From: Blepharisma stoltei
Lineage: Eukaryota > Ciliophora > Heterotrichea > Heterotrichida > Blepharismidae
NCBI GenBank assembly: GCA_914767885.1
Contig: CAJZBQ010000036.1
Coordinates: 744,001-808,000 of the forward strand
DNA length: 64,000 nt
Direction: 5' to 3'
This document shows, one piece after another, positions 63,303-64,000 of this stretch (positions within the stretch are counted from its first letter, which is position 1; every line of letters begins with the position of its first letter). Both the position numbers and the translations under genes were made by a program. The notes under the pieces are model-generated. The model was not told the DNA's origin. It made no database searches and saw only the letters and a program-made list of their open reading frames with translations.

Positions 63303-64000
63303 TTATTTCGCTATTTCTCTATATTCTTTGAAACTCAATGGTTTTTGAGTTCCTTGGGTAAGTTTAACATGCAATTTGTATCATTTCTCAAATAAATCGT
63401 TTTTAAAATAGTTCAAGTTTTCTAAAAGTCTAGAAGCTATATCTTTTTTAGCCCACCCATCCCTCCAGGCATATGCATCAAAATTCTCAAGAAATTCCAA
63501 AATATTAAGAAAATCTTGTGGAAAATCTGTCCATTCAAAGGTTGAATTCGCGGAGCCAGAGTTGATTGCCTGCAAAAGCTCTTTCACTTTTTTAGCATTT
63601 TCGCCAGCTAATCTGAATTTATCTTTGTTATCATTGATTGAGTCAATAATGTTTCTAACTTGCTTGTAGTGAGTATCAGTTTTATCTAATGAGAAGCAAG
63701 TTATTGTCACAACATGGCCCATTGTTTCAATTGCACGGCTGTGCTCTGCTAACTCTAAATCGCTGATTATTTGAGAGAGTAATCGCAAGATCATTACTTT
63801 TTGAGCATCCTTGAGTATTTCCTGGTAAAAAGTCCTTTCGTTTGAAGGAAACTGCGCTTCATACACAAATGATTTCATTGCATTAATATATTCGCCTTCA
63901 ATCAAACTTTGTAGCGCAAAGCCAGCAACATAGGCCTGCTTTATAATATTTTTATATTGATTTTTATATTTTTCAAGGTTTTTCAAATAGCTAGAACTCA
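63303..64000 (-). CDS. unknown helical protein, 5' end beyond the window
   Basis: At least 232 residues, open at the window edge (SSSYLKNLEKYKNQYKNII...). Mostly helical and charged; residues such as VYEAQFPSNERTFYQEILKD and ITCFSLDKTDTHYKQVRN are conserved-looking, but I do not recognise a family. One TGA reads as Trp (DLFEKWYKLHV), extending the frame to TAA at 63303-63305. No TM. Confidence 0.65.

Noticed and set aside
1-64000. Interpreting interrupted genes as pseudogenes
   Set aside because: Deletion of flank-bounded inserts restores frames in more than a dozen independent cases with lengths that fit exactly; decay would not give this.
1-64000. CRISPR arrays, operons, bacterial regulatory sites, tRNA or rRNA genes
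   Set aside because: None seen. Features are eukaryotic; no cloverleaf or conserved rRNA block was recognised by eye.

Overview
This window looks like germline (micronuclear) DNA of a heterotrich ciliate, most likely Blepharisma. Four lines of evidence support this. (1) In-frame TGA falls where conserved proteins have tryptophan (the DHHC-PW motif of two palmitoyltransferases, a cyclin box, a Pumilio repeat, BRAP), while TAA and TAG act as stops. (2) Introns are 15 or 16 nt long. (3) The DNA is AT-rich and compact, with gene gaps as short as 6 bp. (4) Many conserved genes are broken by AT-rich inserts flanked by TTA, TGA or TA, and by retroposon-like inserts with 14-18 bp target duplications. 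Deleting these inserts, keeping one copy of the flank, restores the protein in nearly every case. That is the expected behaviour of internal eliminated sequences (IESs). The species name is inferred from genetic code and intron size and was not tested by alignment.

Layout. 1-2285: AT-rich DNA with a long inverted repeat that encloses a MITE. 2286-6233 (+): LamG/cysteine-rich/multi-TM receptor-like protein. 6383-8086 (+): basic unknown protein. 8298-10090 (+): B-box/kelch-like protein. 10132-12629 (-): unknown protein holding a retroposon that itself carries three other elements. 13286-14754 (+): Pumilio protein. 15123-18245 (-): shorter paralogue of the first cysteine-rich protein. 18246-20455: repeat-rich gap. 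20456-21988 (+): cyclin. 22719-24848 (-): two unknown genes. 24865-32052 (-): giant secreted/type I membrane repeat protein interrupted by two large IESs. 32249-34571 (-): BRAP and CHMP1. 34628-37217 (+): twin-CX9C microprotein and Miro GTPase. 37310-37750 (+): unknown. 37835-42002 (-): WDR17, whose first exon lies beyond a 520 bp IES. 42430-45195 (+): neutral sphingomyelinase and ankyrin-DHHC palmitoyltransferase. 45563-51729 (-): long coiled-coil protein and VPS26. 52003-53052 (+): second DHHC enzyme. 53059-53886 (-): six-TM protein. 54348-57169 (+): double inositol-polyphosphate-kinase/CDGSH fusion. 57246-59223 (-): SCOT (OXCT1). 59741-60097 (+): ATG8. 60556-61972 (-): eIF6 and ribosomal protein eL37. 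63303-64000 (-): partial unknown gene.

Mobile DNA falls into several classes. MITE family 1 has TIRs with the CTCCGTGAGYGAAC core. Family 2 has a TTTAAATTGGA core, family 3 a CATCCTTGATCGAACG core, and a fourth a CCCTCAATCTTCATG core. There are also palindromes that begin TATAGCSC, and retroposon-like elements that start near AAAATGGC and end in short tandem tails. Several are nested up to four deep.

The genes do not form an obvious pathway. Several serve membrane trafficking and autophagy (VPS26, CHMP1, ATG8, two DHHC enzymes, neutral SMase) or mitochondria (Miro, SCOT, twin-CX9C). The strongest candidates for novelty are the retroposons removed as IESs from coding exons, the TGA-flanked IESs, the four-deep nested IES, and the double IPK-CISD3 fusion.
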